In this document: positions 1 through 5,937 of the stretch, one piece after another
How positions within the stretch are numbered: the first letter of the stretch is position 1
How the letters are laid out: the number at the start of each line of letters is the position of its first letter
NCBI GenBank assembly: GCA_947303225.1
Contig: CAMYXG010000065.1
Location: 1-6,734, forward strand
From: an uncultured Caryophanales bacterium
GTDB taxonomy: Bacteria > Bacillota_I > Bacilli_A > RF39 > UBA660
Direction: 5' to 3'
DNA: 6,734 nucleotides
Notes under the pieces: model-generated
Told to the model about the DNA's origin: nothing
Databases searched by the model: none
The model's input: only the letters and a program-made list of their open reading frames with translations
Position numbers and translations under genes: made by a program

Positions 1-113
1 CATAAACGTACAACATCAATTTTATTCATGTTCAGATCTACAAAACGAATTAACACATCAAAATCAATCGCGACCAGACAAGTCTAGCCTGCCAATTATG
101 ACCTCCGTCGGAA
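1..113. other. Unexplained segment beyond a sequence junction
   Basis: To the left of about position 113 the DNA no longer encodes the dehydrogenase that precedes it on the minus strand. Positions 61-113 are near 50% GC by hand count, clearly higher than the A/T-rich genes around it. On the minus strand all three frames meet stops within about 25 codons of the junction. The dehydrogenase frame, after two stops, becomes open again from about position 84 to the window edge, giving a short stretch (AIDFDVLIRFVDLNMNKIDV) that I do not recognise. No complete tRNA, terminal inverted repeat or target duplication can be seen. It could be the end of an inserted element, a rearranged neighbour or a chimeric contig end. 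Confidence 0.4.
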
Positions 114-518
114 ACCAACAATTGTACAATGATTCTCTTTTGCTAATTTGTCAATTTCTTCTGTTAATACTGGATTTGAATTATAGGAATAGAATGCTTC
201 TTCACATGTTGTAATTGCATTAATTCCTAACTCTGCACATGTTTTTAGAGCTTCTTCTACATCACTTAATAAACTCATTGTTGTAACAATACAAATATCT
301 GGATGTAATGAAGAAAGAACTTCTCGAGCATTCTCTACACTGCTTACTATTACTCCCTTTTTTTCTGTTCCCATTATCTCACCAATATCTTTTCCTATTA
401 CATTTGGGTTGATATCAATTGCTCCAACTATTTCTGCACCTTTTTCATATACATATCTCATTGTATATACAGACATCTTTCCTGTTCCATACTGAACAAC
501 TTTAACCTTATTATTCAT
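96..518 (-). CDS. ord: 2,4-diaminopentanoate dehydrogenase-like protein, N-terminal part only
   Basis: This is the N-terminal Rossmann half of a DapB-like oxidoreductase that most resembles 2,4-diaminopentanoate dehydrogenase. That enzyme acts in clostridial ornithine fermentation, oxidatively deaminating 2,4-diaminopentanoate to 2-amino-4-oxopentanoate with NAD(P). Visible features are the glycine-rich dinucleotide loop YGTGKMS (residues 10-16), an acidic end to the second strand (GAID, 32-35), TTMSLLSDV (79-87) and the family-like ITTCEEAFY (102-110). The normal protein is about 340-350 residues. Here only about 135 family-like residues remain, and after CTIVG the frame runs into FRRRS and a TAA stop. 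The substrate-binding and dimerisation half is missing, so the product as read is unlikely to be active. The start is ATG at 518 with AGGAGGG (530-524) five bases upstream. The gene follows the terminator of the fucO-FIST operon and has its own promoter. Assignment to this subfamily rather than another DapB-like dehydrogenase is moderately sure. Confidence 0.62.
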   Translation of the reverse strand: MNNKVKVVQYGTGKMSVYTMRYVYEKGAEIVGAIDINPNVIGKDIGEIMGTEKKGVIVSSVENAREVLSSLHPDICIVTTMSLLSDVEEALKTCAELGINAITTCEEAFYSYNSNPVLTEEIDKLAKENHCTIVGFRRRS

Positions 519-536
519 TTTATCCCTCCTATTCTT

Positions 537-565
537 AAAATACCTCTATTTCTTTGAATTATCAA
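537..565 (-). promoter_or_regulatory. Predicted promoter of the dehydrogenase gene
   Basis: On the minus strand a -35 TTGATA (565-560, five of six consensus bases) and a -10 TATTTT (542-537, four of six) are separated by 17 bp. The predicted start lies close to position 530, leaving only about 12 bases of leader before the ATG at 518. The promoter sits just after the upstream terminator, as expected for an independent unit. It carries the 16-bp element also found at the fucO promoter. Confidence 0.45.
550..565 (-). promoter_or_regulatory. Operator-like element, copy 1
   Basis: The minus strand reads TTGATAATTCAAAGAA, covering the -35 and the first part of the spacer. It matches the fucO copy (2995-3010) at 15 of 16 bases, including 13 identical in a row (550-562). 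Its core TTC-AAA-GAA is a small inverted repeat of the kind a dimeric regulator could bind. The regulator is unknown. Confidence 0.4.
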
Positions 566-575
566 TTTATTTTGT

Positions 576-603
576 AAAAAAAGAAGAGATTTCTTCTCTT
601 CTT
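576..603 (-). terminator. Intrinsic terminator of the fucO-FIST operon
   Basis: On the minus strand a perfect 9-bp stem, AAGAAGAGA with TCTCTTCTT (603-595 and 589-581), encloses a 5-base loop and is followed at once by a run of T (580-576). It begins six bases after the FIST gene stop codon and separates that operon from the dehydrogenase gene. Confidence 0.85.
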
Positions 604-608
604 GACAC

Positions 609-1796
609 TTAATTTTTACCGAATGCAGTAAAAGATAGCATTAGTCCTCCACATATGTTTGCAGAATGTTCATCATATCCATATTCTCCAAAAGTGAATG
701 TTGTTATGAAAGGAACTCCTTTGGTTTCTTTTAATAATTGTTTATGTACTTCGTCTATTTTCTCTCCAATTCCTATTTTTCTACCACCACAATGTATTAA
801 AACATAAGCAGCAGGTTCTGCATATATTTTTCTTTTTAATTCTTTTATTGCATTTCCTGTTGCCTGAATGAGTTCTTGCTGAGTTGCTTCTAATTGTATT
901 ATTGCTGTTCCTTCTACGACTTTATTTCCTAATGTAATTGTATCATCAGAAGTTGTTTTCGTTCCCATATCATTACCAAACATAGGATGTCGAATAACAG
1001 TTAAATTTCCTAGTGGATCTTTAATTCCTAATGGCTTTGTTATAGAAGCGTTTAAAAGATTTTTTCCTTTTAAATCATTTGGTGATGCACCAATCCAATG
1101 AGCATATTTCTTCAATGCTGAAATACCATCGATTGAAACTAAAGTACGACTATCTTTCACTCCTGTAATAAGACCTATATTATTTGTTTCTTTATATTGA
1201 CCTGTAAATGAAGTGGCAATTTCATTATCTGTATAGAAAAAGGCAACAGCTACTCCATCTGAGATGATTTTATCATTACATATTATTTTCCAATTTCCAG
1301 ATACATCATCATCTGCTGCACTTCCTCCAAATACAGGAACTCTTCCAATTACATCTTGAATTCCCATTAAATATTCTTCCTCTTCTTTAGGACTAGCAAC
1401 CATGTAAAAATATGCAGGTGCTCTTGTTGTTTGAGCATTCTCTACAGCAGCAATTGCTACTTTTCTTCCTATCGTTCTAGCATCTCTTCCTGCTTCATGA
1501 CATGCTACTCCTATAATCATATTAGGATCGTTTAGAGATAGCATTCCTGCATAACCGTCATTTGAAGTTATGTATCCATCTGGAACTATAATTCCCTCAC
1601 TACTAGTACATCCAATGATAGGAGCTTTAGATATCGTTTGAATTCCTTTTACTACATTTTTTAAATCGCACTTTGTAGATGTATATAAAAAGTTTAATTG
1701 TATATTTGATAAATCTTTGGTTGCTTTGCTTGCTGTTTCTATTCCCATTTCAAAGCTATCTGGATTTATACTATAGCCAACTTTGGATTTTAACAT
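609..1796 (-). CDS. Stand-alone FIST-domain (FIST_N / FIST_C) protein
   Basis: The 395-residue protein is made up almost wholly of a FIST sensory domain. Recognisable parts are IIGCTSSEGII (60-70), the GRVPVFGGSAADDD segment (151-164) and the C-terminal FIST_C pattern GVPFITTFTFGEYG followed by SANICGGLMLSF (360-389). FIST domains are known as putative small-ligand sensors, usually fused to or beside signalling proteins, and amino acids have been proposed as ligands from genome context. No kinase, GGDEF, HAMP, chemotaxis or DNA-binding part is present, and I see no signal peptide or membrane segment, so it is probably cytoplasmic. The start is ATG at 1796 with AAAAGGAG (1809-1802) five bases upstream. 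That site overlaps the fucO stop codon, so the two genes are very likely co-transcribed and translationally coupled. The ligand and output are unknown. It may instead bind a substrate or intermediate for the neighbouring dehydrogenases. Confidence 0.88.
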   Translation of the reverse strand: MLKSKVGYSINPDSFEMGIETASKATKDLSNIQLNFLYTSTKCDLKNVVKGIQTISKAPIIGCTSSEGIIVPDGYITSNDGYAGMLSLNDPNMIIGVACHEAGRDARTIGRKVAIAAVENAQTTRAPAYFYMVASPKEEEEYLMGIQDVIGRVPVFGGSAADDDVSGNWKIICNDKIISDGVAVAFFYTDNEIATSFTGQYKETNNIGLITGVKDSRTLVSIDGISALKKYAHWIGASPNDLKGKNLLNASITKPLGIKDPLGNLTVIRHPMFGNDMGTKTTSDDTITLGNKVVEGTAIIQLEATQQELIQATGNAIKELKRKIYAEPAAYVLIHCGGRKIGIGEKIDEVHKQLLKETKGVPFITTFTFGEYGYDEHSANICGGLMLSFTAFGKN

Positions 1797-1807
1797 ATTT
1801 TCTCCTT

Positions 1808-2959
1808 TTAGTATGCTTCTTTGTAGATTGCTATTAAATCATCTACGGTTACTTCTCTCGGATTTCCTGCTGTACAAATATCGTTAATAGCTTGATGAGC
1901 TAATGCAGGCAACATTTCTTCTGGAATTCCAATATCTCTTAACGTTTGTGGTATTCCTAACATCTTTGATAGTTCTTTAATTGCTTCTACGACTTTATCA
2001 ATAGCTTCTTCATCACTTAAATTATCCATATCTAAATTAAATGCTCTTCCCATATTTTTGAATAATTCTGGACATACTTCTCCATTAAACTTCATTACAT
2101 GAGGTAATAATAATGCGTTTGCAATTCCATGTGGTGTATCAAAGAATGCTCCTAGTGAATGTGCCATAGAATGAACGATACCAAGACCTACATTTGAAAA
2201 TCCCATTCCAGCAATATACTGTCCATATGCCATCTTTTCAATTGCTATTGGATCTTTGTCATTAGCAGCCTTAACTAAATTTTTGTATATTAATGCCATT
2301 GCATTAATATGGAACATGTCTGGGATTAACCATCCTGCTTTAGTAATGTATCCTTCCATAGCATGTGTTAATGCATCCATTCCAGTTGAAGCAGCTAGTT
2401 GTTGTGGCATGCCATCCATTAAATCAGGATCAATAAAAGCACAAACTGGAACATCATGAACATCTACGCAAACCATTTTTCTCATATTTACTTCATCAGT
2501 AATTACATAATTCATTGTTACTTCTGCCGCTGTTCCTGCTGTTGTTGGTAGGGCAAACAATGGTAGTCCTTTATTTCTAGTTTCTACTACACCATCTAAA
2601 CTAGTTACAGCAGAATGCTCTGGATTCGTCATTATGATGGAAATTGCTTTAGCCGTATCAATAACACTTCCACCTCCGACAGCTACAATTGAATCAACAT
2701 TGCTTATTTGTGCTAGCATTAACCCATCTTGTACGTTTTTGATTGTTGGATTAGGCTTAATACTACTAAATTCAAAGTATGTAATTCCTTCTTTTTCAAG
2801 TATATCTTTTACTTTTTGTGCAACATTTGTGTCTATCAAAGTAATATCAGTTACAAATAATACTTTTTTCAATCCTCTATTCTTTATTTCTTCTCCTAAT
2901 TTTTGTCTTGATCCACGACCAAAATACGAAGTTTCATTTAATACTACTCTATTTACCAT
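1808..2959 (-). CDS. fucO: Iron-dependent alcohol dehydrogenase, lactaldehyde / 1,2-propanediol oxidoreductase type
   Basis: This is a full-length (383-residue) group III iron-containing alcohol dehydrogenase that aligns by eye along its whole length with E. coli FucO. FucO interconverts lactaldehyde and 1,2-propanediol with NAD(H) in anaerobic fucose/rhamnose breakdown. Shared blocks include VNRVVLNET at the start, the NAD-binding GGGS (95-98), PTTAGTAAEVT (138-148), DALTHAMEGYIT (195-206), GMGFSNVGLGIVHSMAH (251-267) and CTAGNPRE near the end. The metal ligands expected from FucO are all present as Asp195, His199, His263 and His277. The start is ATG at 2959 with AGGGAGG (2973-2967) seven bases upstream. 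It is the first gene of a two-gene operon with the FIST protein. No fucose or rhamnose genes are in view, so the true substrate could be another short-chain aldehyde or alcohol. Confidence 0.9.
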   Translation of the reverse strand: MVNRVVLNETSYFGRGSRQKLGEEIKNRGLKKVLFVTDITLIDTNVAQKVKDILEKEGITYFEFSSIKPNPTIKNVQDGLMLAQISNVDSIVAVGGGSVIDTAKAISIIMTNPEHSAVTSLDGVVETRNKGLPLFALPTTAGTAAEVTMNYVITDEVNMRKMVCVDVHDVPVCAFIDPDLMDGMPQQLAASTGMDALTHAMEGYITKAGWLIPDMFHINAMALIYKNLVKAANDKDPIAIEKMAYGQYIAGMGFSNVGLGIVHSMAHSLGAFFDTPHGIANALLLPHVMKFNGEVCPELFKNMGRAFNLDMDNLSDEEAIDKVVEAIKELSKMLGIPQTLRDIGIPEEMLPALAHQAINDICTAGNPREVTVDDLIAIYKEAY

Positions 2960-2982
2960 TTTCTAGCCTCCCTATTTTCTTT

Positions 2983-3010
2983 ATTATATCATAGTTCTTT
3001 GAATTATAAA
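2983..3010 (-). promoter_or_regulatory. Predicted extended -10 promoter of fucO
   Basis: The minus strand has a perfect -10 TATAAT (2988-2983) preceded by TGA, making an extended -10 (TGnTATAAT). A -35-like TTTATA (3010-3005, four of six) lies 16 bp upstream. The predicted start near 2976 leaves a leader of under 20 bases. A second TATAAT occurs at 3008-3003 but lacks a -35. Confidence 0.6.
2995..3010 (-). promoter_or_regulatory. Operator-like element, copy 2
   Basis: The minus strand reads TTTATAATTCAAAGAA and covers the -35 and upstream spacer of the fucO promoter. It differs at one base from the copy at the dehydrogenase promoter (550-565) and starts at the same place relative to the -35. 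The distance to the -10 differs by only one base. Confidence 0.4.
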
Positions 3011-3048
3011 GCTTTTTCTTTTCTTTTTTTTGAATTATTTTTAATAAT

Positions 3049-3076
3049 AAAAAGACACATTATTTTAATATGTCTT
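3049..3076 (-). terminator. Intrinsic terminator overlapping the end of tsaD
   Basis: On the minus strand AAGACATAT (3076-3068) pairs with ATGTGTCTT (3060-3052), including one G-U pair, and further T follows. The tsaD stop codon lies at the loop, so the terminator overlaps the last codons of the gene. Confidence 0.7.
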
Positions 3077-4064
3077 GTGATTTTGAGTTCAATGATAAAT
3101 CTGCTCTTCTACCATCTAGATAAGCATAATATCCTGCTGCTGCTATCATTGTTCCGTTATCAGTACAATACTTCATAGGAGGAATTGATAATTCTACTCC
3201 TAATTGATCAGTTAGTTCTTTCATTGCTGTTCTTAATCCGTTGTTAGCGGCTACTCCGCCTGCTATGACAACATTTTTTATATTATTTTGTTCAATTGCT
3301 TTTCTTACCTTAGATGTAATAGATTCTATTGCAACCTTTTGAAATGAGGTTGCTAAATCTGCTTTATTAATTTCATTTCCTCTTTGTTCTTCATTATGAG
3401 CTAAATTAATTACTGCACTTTTTAATCCACTAAAAGAAAAATTATAACTATCATCACGTAATGGAATCGGTAGTTTATAGGTGTCTTTTCCTTCCGAAGC
3501 TAATTTATCTAATTTTGGTCCTCCTGGATATTCTAATCCAATTACTCTCGCAACTTTGTCGTAACATTCTCCTATAGCATCATCTAATGTACCACCTATT
3601 TTTTTAAAACTATAATGCTTGTCCATTTCTATCAATTCTGTATGTCCTCCACTTACTACTACTGCTAATAATGGAAATTGTAATTCTTTTACTAAGCTAT
3701 TTGCATAAATGTGTCCTGCTATATGGTGAACTGGTATTAATGGTTTATTGTATATAAAGGATAATGTTTTGGCTGCTTCTAATCCAATTAAAAGGGATCC
3801 AATTAATCCTGGTCCATAGGTAATCGCAATGGCATCTACATCTTCCATCTTCATATTTGCTTTTTGTAAGCATTCTTCTAGTACTATTGTAATATTTTTA
3901 ACATGATGTCTACTAGCAATCTCTGGAACTACTCCTCCAAAATCTTTATGAATATCAATTTGGGATGATATTACTGTAGCAATTTCTTCTGTTCCATTTT
4001 TTACTATAGAAACACTCGTTTCATCACAACTACTTTCGATTCCTAATATATAAACATCTTTCAT
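3060..4064 (-). CDS. tsaD: tRNA N6-adenosine threonylcarbamoyltransferase TsaD
   Basis: TsaD (Kae1/YgjD family) transfers the threonylcarbamoyl group from TC-AMP to A37 of tRNAs that read ANN codons, working in a complex with TsaB and TsaE in the cytoplasm. The 334 residues match the usual length. Visible family motifs, in order, are GIESSCDETS (8-17), the metal-binding HHIAGH (113-118), VVSGGHTEL (136-144), GGTLDDAIGECYDK (157-170), NFSFSGLKSA (208-217), IAGGVAANNGLR (267-278) and CTDNGTMIAAAG (300-311). Iron ligands by comparison with the E. coli protein are His114, His118 and Asp302, all present. The start is ATG at 4064 with AGAGGG (4076-4071) six bases upstream. Unlike tsaE and tsaB it is separated from them by rimI, one unrelated gene and two terminators, so it is probably transcribed on its own. 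A TAAAAT at 4091-4086 could be its -10, but no good -35 is visible. Confidence 0.97.
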   Translation of the reverse strand: MKDVYILGIESSCDETSVSIVKNGTEEIATVISSQIDIHKDFGGVVPEIASRHHVKNITIVLEECLQKANMKMEDVDAIAITYGPGLIGSLLIGLEAAKTLSFIYNKPLIPVHHIAGHIYANSLVKELQFPLLAVVVSGGHTELIEMDKHYSFKKIGGTLDDAIGECYDKVARVIGLEYPGGPKLDKLASEGKDTYKLPIPLRDDSYNFSFSGLKSAVINLAHNEEQRGNEINKADLATSFQKVAIESITSKVRKAIEQNNIKNVVIAGGVAANNGLRTAMKELTDQLGVELSIPPMKYCTDNGTMIAAAGYYAYLDGRRADLSLNSKSQDILK

Positions 4065-4096
4065 ATAATTCCCTCTTCCAGCATTATTTTAACATA

Positions 4097-4126
4097 AAAG
4101 ACTCTATATTTCTAGATAGAGTCTTT
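4097..4126 (-). terminator. Intrinsic terminator between the membrane-protein gene and tsaD
   Basis: A perfect 11-bp inverted repeat (4097-4107 with 4116-4126, AAAGACTCTAT and its complement) has an 8-base loop. Its position is 7 bp downstream of the membrane-protein gene's stop end on the opposite side, i.e. between tsaD's start (4064) and 4134. For minus-strand transcripts coming out of the membrane-protein gene it has a short, broken T-run (TTTTATGTT), so it is weaker than the others in this window. Confidence 0.65.
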
Positions 4127-4133
4127 ATATTTC

Positions 4134-4850
4134 CTATTTTAAATGACAATAATATTTTGAATCTTCACTTATTGAATTTAGTATTTTATTAACATCTACT
4201 TTGACATTTTTTACTTCAATATTGTTTCTTATAATGTTTTCGTACTTAACTTCATTTTGTATTCCATGTCCATCAACATCTGCTAAAGCAATATAATATG
4301 TTTTTTGATTATTTTCTATATTAAAATGAACATATCCGTATACATCTTTATTTTCCCATGGAGATTTGCCTCCAAATTCTAATAATTTTGCAGTTTGTTC
4401 TGTAGCTTTACTAGAAATACTAGAATCAAAACTACTAAATTTACTAGTTATTGTATCATTACTAGATGAAATAAAAATATAATAATCTCCATTACTAGTT
4501 GCTTTTACGAATTGATTAGATGCATCCTCAGAGGCATTTGGAGAGCATATTATTTCATCAGTTGACAAAGAATTTTTAACTTCATTAATATATGATTTTG
4601 CTACATCACCAAATAGATCTTTTCTTGAATTATCAATGACGCTTACCGTTGATTTAACTGATGTAATCATTATAAACATTCCAAACAGTAAAGCAACAAT
4701 TGATAATATTAGTCCTATAATTGAATTTTTTTCTTTTTTAATACTTCCGATGATACCTACTATTATACCTATAAGACTTACTATAATTCCTATTATTGGA
4801 AATAATAATGTTAAAACCAATGCTATAATACCAATTATTAAAGAAACCAT
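4134..4850 (-). CDS. Membrane-anchored protein of unknown function
   Basis: I do not recognise this 238-residue protein. Its N-terminus is very hydrophobic: residues 2-36 are an Ile/Gly/Leu-rich stretch with repeated IGII units, probably one or two membrane segments. A basic turn (KKEKN, 38-42) and another segment (44-64) follow. This layout resembles DUF4190-type membrane domains. The remainder (about 70-238) is Ser/Asn-rich and probably faces outside. It contains a distinctive stretch, SPWENKDVYGYVHFN then YYIALADVDGHGI (163-197), and two cysteines (102 and 235) that could form a disulfide. The start is ATG at 4850, eight bases after a near-perfect AAAGGAGG (4866-4859). A longer reading from GTG at 4859 would begin inside that site and is unlikely. 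The gene has its own predicted promoter and terminator, so its place between two translation loci may not be functional. Confidence 0.8.
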   Translation of the reverse strand: MVSLIIGIIALVLTLLFPIIGIIVSLIGIIVGIIGSIKKEKNSIIGLILSIVALLFGMFIMITSVKSTVSVIDNSRKDLFGDVAKSYINEVKNSLSTDEIICSPNASEDASNQFVKATSNGDYYIFISSSNDTITSKFSSFDSSISSKATEQTAKLLEFGGKSPWENKDVYGYVHFNIENNQKTYYIALADVDGHGIQNEVKYENIIRNNIEVKNVKVDVNKILNSISEDSKYYCHLK

Positions 4851-4858
4851 TTCTTTCA

Positions 4859-4866
4859 CCTCCTTT
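4859..4866 (-). promoter_or_regulatory. Strong ribosome binding site deciding the start of the membrane-protein gene
   Basis: The minus strand reads AAAGGAGG followed by TGAAAGAA and ATG. The spacing of eight bases to ATG 4850 is ideal. The in-frame GTG at 4859 is made from the last G of this site and so cannot be served by it. Confidence 0.8.
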
Positions 4867-4885
4867 ATGAATTATTCTTAATAAA

Positions 4886-4914
4886 AGTATAATAAAAAAA
4901 TACAGATTAATCAA
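4886..4914 (-). promoter_or_regulatory. Predicted promoter of the membrane-protein gene
   Basis: The minus strand carries TTGATT (4914-4909, four of six) and TATACT (4891-4886, five of six) with exactly 17 bp between. The -35 lies in the loop of the rimI terminator and overlaps the rimI stop codon. The predicted leader is about 30 bases and includes the strong ribosome binding site. Confidence 0.5.
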
Positions 4915-4927
4915 TGTCTGTATTTTT
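4894..4927 (-). terminator. Intrinsic terminator of the tsaE-tsaB-rimI unit
   Basis: A 10-bp stem (AAAAATACAG at 4927-4918 on the minus strand with its complement at 4905-4896) encloses a 12-base loop, and the T-run extends to 4894. The left arm lies inside the last rimI codons and the rimI stop codon is in the loop. Confidence 0.75.
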
Positions 4928-5317
4928 CTTTCTCTCCATTAGTATTCCATCTATTCCATGATAATATCCCTTGCGAACTGCTGTTTTAATAAAAGAATTC
5001 TTTTCATATAGCTTTATTGCTGGAATATTTGTTTTCTTTACTTCAAGTGTAATATTTTTATCCACAACTTCAATTAATTTTTTTAATAGAAAATCTCCTT
5101 TTCCACAATTTCTGTGGATATTCTTAATTTCAAATTGATTTATTTCCACTCTTTCATAAATATCACTATAATAAATAAATCCTATTATTTCTTTTTTTTC
5201 TATTAAAACAATCATTTTTCCAAAAGGATTATTTTCCAATTCTTTTTTATAGTATTGCTTATTAATAAAAGAATGATCTAAAATATCTATATTTTCTGTT
5301 GTTATTTCTTCAATCAT
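4907..5317 (-). CDS. rimI: GNAT acetyltransferase, probable ribosomal protein S18 N-acetyltransferase RimI
   Basis: RimI transfers an acetyl group from acetyl-CoA to the N-terminal amine of ribosomal protein S18. This 136-residue GNAT protein has the acetyl-CoA motif RNCGKG (69-74, fitting R/Q-x-x-G-x-G/A), the following LLKKLIEVV helix, LEVKKTNIPAIKLYEKNSF (91-109) typical of RimI, with Asn97 and the likely general-acid Tyr104, and the C-terminal RKGYYHGIDGILMER block (115-129). It is slightly shorter than the usual 145-160 residues. Its ATG at 5317 overlaps the tsaB TGA (ATGA), and the upstream ribosome binding site is weak, so it probably depends on translational coupling to tsaB. The tsaE-tsaB-rimI order is common in Bacillota and supports the name. 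The actual substrate cannot be proven from sequence, since related GNATs acetylate other proteins. Confidence 0.85.
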   Translation of the reverse strand: MIEEITTENIDILDHSFINKQYYKKELENNPFGKMIVLIEKKEIIGFIYYSDIYERVEINQFEIKNIHRNCGKGDFLLKKLIEVVDKNITLEVKKTNIPAIKLYEKNSFIKTAVRKGYYHGIDGILMERKKNTDID

Positions 5318-5937
5318 AGCTTGCTTTCTTCTGCTTCTGTTAATTTTAAATACTCTGGATTTACAGCATGTGGATTTATGTTCCCTTTATTTTTATAATG
5401 ATTGACTATCTTTTCTATATCAGGATTATATGATTCAATTTTTTCAAATGAGTTAAAATTATCATTTGAAATGATTTCATATTCCTTTATCATTTTTAAT
5501 TTTTCTTTTAACTTTTCTATTGTAATATGCTGAGGTTTTAATAATTCTTTATCATTCTTATCATAGATTGCTGCGAAAACATAATCTCGACGAGCATTTA
5601 TTATAGGTACATGAATTTTATCATTCTTGCTTGAACATGCCATTGCCTCTAATGAATAAATAGTAGTAATTGGAATATTTAAACTCCATGCATATACTTT
5701 TGCTATCGTTAAACCTATTCGAATTCCTGTAAAACTTCCTGGACCATTTACAACTATTATTTTATCAATTTCTGTCGGTTTTATATTCGCTTTTTTAAAT
5801 AAAGAAGCTATTTTAGGTAAAGCAACTTCAGATAAGCTTTGTCCAAATTCTTTTTTCTCTTCTTGAACTACCTTATCATTTTCCACAATACCTGTGTATA
5901 AAAAACTTGAAGATGTATCTATATATAAGATTTTCAT
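5314..5937 (-). CDS. tsaB: tRNA threonylcarbamoyladenosine biosynthesis protein TsaB
   Basis: TsaB (YeaZ family) is the inactive TsaD paralogue that dimerises with TsaD and is needed for t6A synthesis. The 207-residue protein has the family's N-terminal ILYIDTSS (3-10), the hallmark NGPGSFTGIRIGL (64-76), NARRDYVFAAIY (114-125) and the C-terminal NPEYLKLTEAE (193-203). It is a little shorter than many homologues (220-240), mainly in the C-terminal half. The segment that often reads HSExLLP is GQSLSEVALP here (32-41), without the histidine. The start is ATG at 5937, overlapping the tsaE stop as ATGA, with GAGG a few bases upstream. The stop overlaps the rimI start in the same way, so three proteins are made from one coupled message. 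Confidence 0.95.
   Translation of the reverse strand: MKILYIDTSSSFLYTGIVENDKVVQEEKKEFGQSLSEVALPKIASLFKKANIKPTEIDKIIVVNGPGSFTGIRIGLTIAKVYAWSLNIPITTIYSLEAMACSSKNDKIHVPIINARRDYVFAAIYDKNDKELLKPQHITIEKLKEKLKMIKEYEIISNDNFNSFEKIESYNPDIEKIVNHYKNKGNINPHAVNPEYLKLTEAEESKL

Noticed and set aside
61..113. Partial tRNA-like look on the minus strand (ATTGGCAGGCTAGACTTGTC resembles the D-arm to anticodon part of a tRNA-Leu)
   Set aside because: No acceptor stem pairing, no T-arm GGTTCGA-type sequence and no sound anticodon stem could be found, so a tRNA or att-like tRNA fragment cannot be supported.
2256..2459. Forward-strand open frame of 67 codons
   Set aside because: It lies opposite fucO, which has full family identity and all metal ligands. 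The forward product is low-complexity and has no proper ribosome binding site; it is a shadow.
2634..2966. Forward-strand open frame of 110 codons
   Set aside because: It lies opposite the N-terminal third of fucO and would end across the fucO ribosome binding site. The hydrophobic, Ser/Thr/Phe-rich product is typical of antisense frames in A/T-rich genes.
3012..3048. Pyrimidine/purine-biased A/T tract between tsaD and fucO as a possible regulatory RNA or repeat
   Set aside because: It is a homopolymer-rich spacer with no stable G/C-containing stem and no repeat unit; nothing beyond the tsaD terminator and fucO promoter is supported.
4621..4636. Third copy of the operator-like element (14 of 16 bases)
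   Set aside because: It lies well inside the membrane-protein coding region, encodes ordinary residues (IDNSRK region), and has no promoter around it. It is most simply chance in A/T-rich DNA and serves as a caution for the finding on the two promoter copies.
4636..4881. Forward-strand open frame of 81 codons
   Set aside because: It is antisense to the Ile-rich membrane segments of the unknown membrane protein, which has a near-perfect ribosome binding site. The forward frame merely mirrors ATT/ATA-rich codons.
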